Translations under genes and position numbers: made by a program
Shown here: positions 52,800-52,956 of the stretch, one piece after another
How positions within the stretch are numbered: the first letter of the stretch is position 1
Layout: each line of letters starts with the position of its first letter
Assembly (NCBI GenBank): GCA_020631395.1
Contig: JAHDHI010000030.1
Span: 1-52,956 of the forward strand
Direction: 5' to 3'
Length of the DNA: 52,956 bases
From: Bizionia sp.
GTDB lineage: Bacteria > Bacteroidota > Bacteroidia > Flavobacteriales > Flavobacteriaceae
The notes under the pieces: model-generated
What the model was told of the DNA's origin: nothing
Database searches by the model: none
What the model saw: only the letters and a program-made list of their open reading frames with translations

Positions 52800-52956
52800 A
52801 TTGCTAAACGATAAGGCTAATACGGTAAATGCTAAATAATAATTAGTTTTTGAGTTGAGTTTTTTGTTGATGAATAGTATAAGACTGAAAATAATTCCAT
52901 GTATAATACCAATTATAAATTAAAACAAGCTTTAAAAGCATTGACATAAAATTCAT
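52800..52956 (-). other. Out-of-frame 5' end of the AraC regulator
   Basis: On the minus strand ATG 52956 reads MNFMSMLLKLVL and then goes to an unrelated, soon-terminated frame. In the next frame the sequence continues FIIGIIHGIIFSLILF, then KLNSKTNYYLAF and so on into the annotated regulator. Dropping one base (an A in GTTTTAATTTA, near 52920) would join the two into the usual first helix of this protein class. The feature ends exactly at the window edge. Confidence 0.6.

Noticed and set aside
1-52956. tRNA, rRNA, riboswitch or CRISPR genes.
   Set aside because: All gaps were read by eye; no cloverleaf, conserved rRNA segment or known riboswitch core was found. A computed scan (tRNAscan-SE, Infernal) would settle it.

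Overview
The window comes from a low-GC member of the Bacteroidota, most likely a marine-type Flavobacteriaceae. The basis is: four intact or partial proteins with type IX secretion (T9SS) architecture (type B CHU_C-like tails and type A tails), many promoter candidates with the Bacteroidota -7 motif TAnnTTTG, few Shine-Dalgarno sequences, Bacteroidota-specific families (DUF5606, DUF349 arrays, paired DUF368, OstA-like protein) and the usual flavobacterial gene orders. No tRNA, rRNA, CRISPR array, insertion sequence or prophage was seen.

Layout. (1) 1-9197: three very large secreted proteins on the minus strand in one apparent operon. The last is cut by the left edge and carries ten tandem ~100-residue repeats, some nearly identical and some strikingly GC-rich. 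(2) 9278-11040: an ABC-2 exporter (ATPase plus permease). (3) 11264-14173: a secreted LamG protein and an uncharacterised protein with a weak kinase-like signature. (4) 14177-17853: a housekeeping minus-strand block (pRiA4b ORF-3-like protein, heme A synthase, CCA-adding enzyme, TsaC). (5) 17924-32799: a surface-glycan/lipooligosaccharide core region with eight intact glycosyltransferases or glycosyltransferase-like proteins, one glycosyltransferase-like protein lacking catalytic motifs, a polysaccharide deacetylase, an InaA/Kdo-kinase-like protein, and a secreted M43 metalloprotease that sits between an intact glycosyltransferase gene and a decayed copy of its 3' end. (6) 32880-36321: dapD, then ruvX-def-DUF5606-mazG. 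(7) 36322-36838: a gene-free stretch with three hairpins. (8) 36839-46388: DUF349 protein, aroE, two tandem DUF368 (PopT-type) transporters, a TPR protein, a class III aminotransferase and an OstA-like protein, several of them translationally coupled. (9) 46578-52956: an accessory end with a broken S74-chaperone adhesin-like gene, an M23 peptidase, three lipoproteins (one with an HExxH motif) and a membrane-anchored AraC-type regulator whose 5' end carries an apparent one-base frameshift.

How the parts fit. Most of the window serves the cell envelope: proteins exported by T9SS, glycosyltransferases and a sugar kinase building surface glycan, two probable undecaprenyl-phosphate flippases, an OstA-like LPS-transport protein and lipoproteins. 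The points most worth following up are the pseudo-glycosyltransferase paired with an active one, the HExxH lipoprotein/M23 cluster, the kinase-like orphan, the relic glycosyltransferase beside the M43 protease, the twin DUF368 genes, and two genes broken by single-base changes. All family assignments come from reading motifs by eye; no database search was run.
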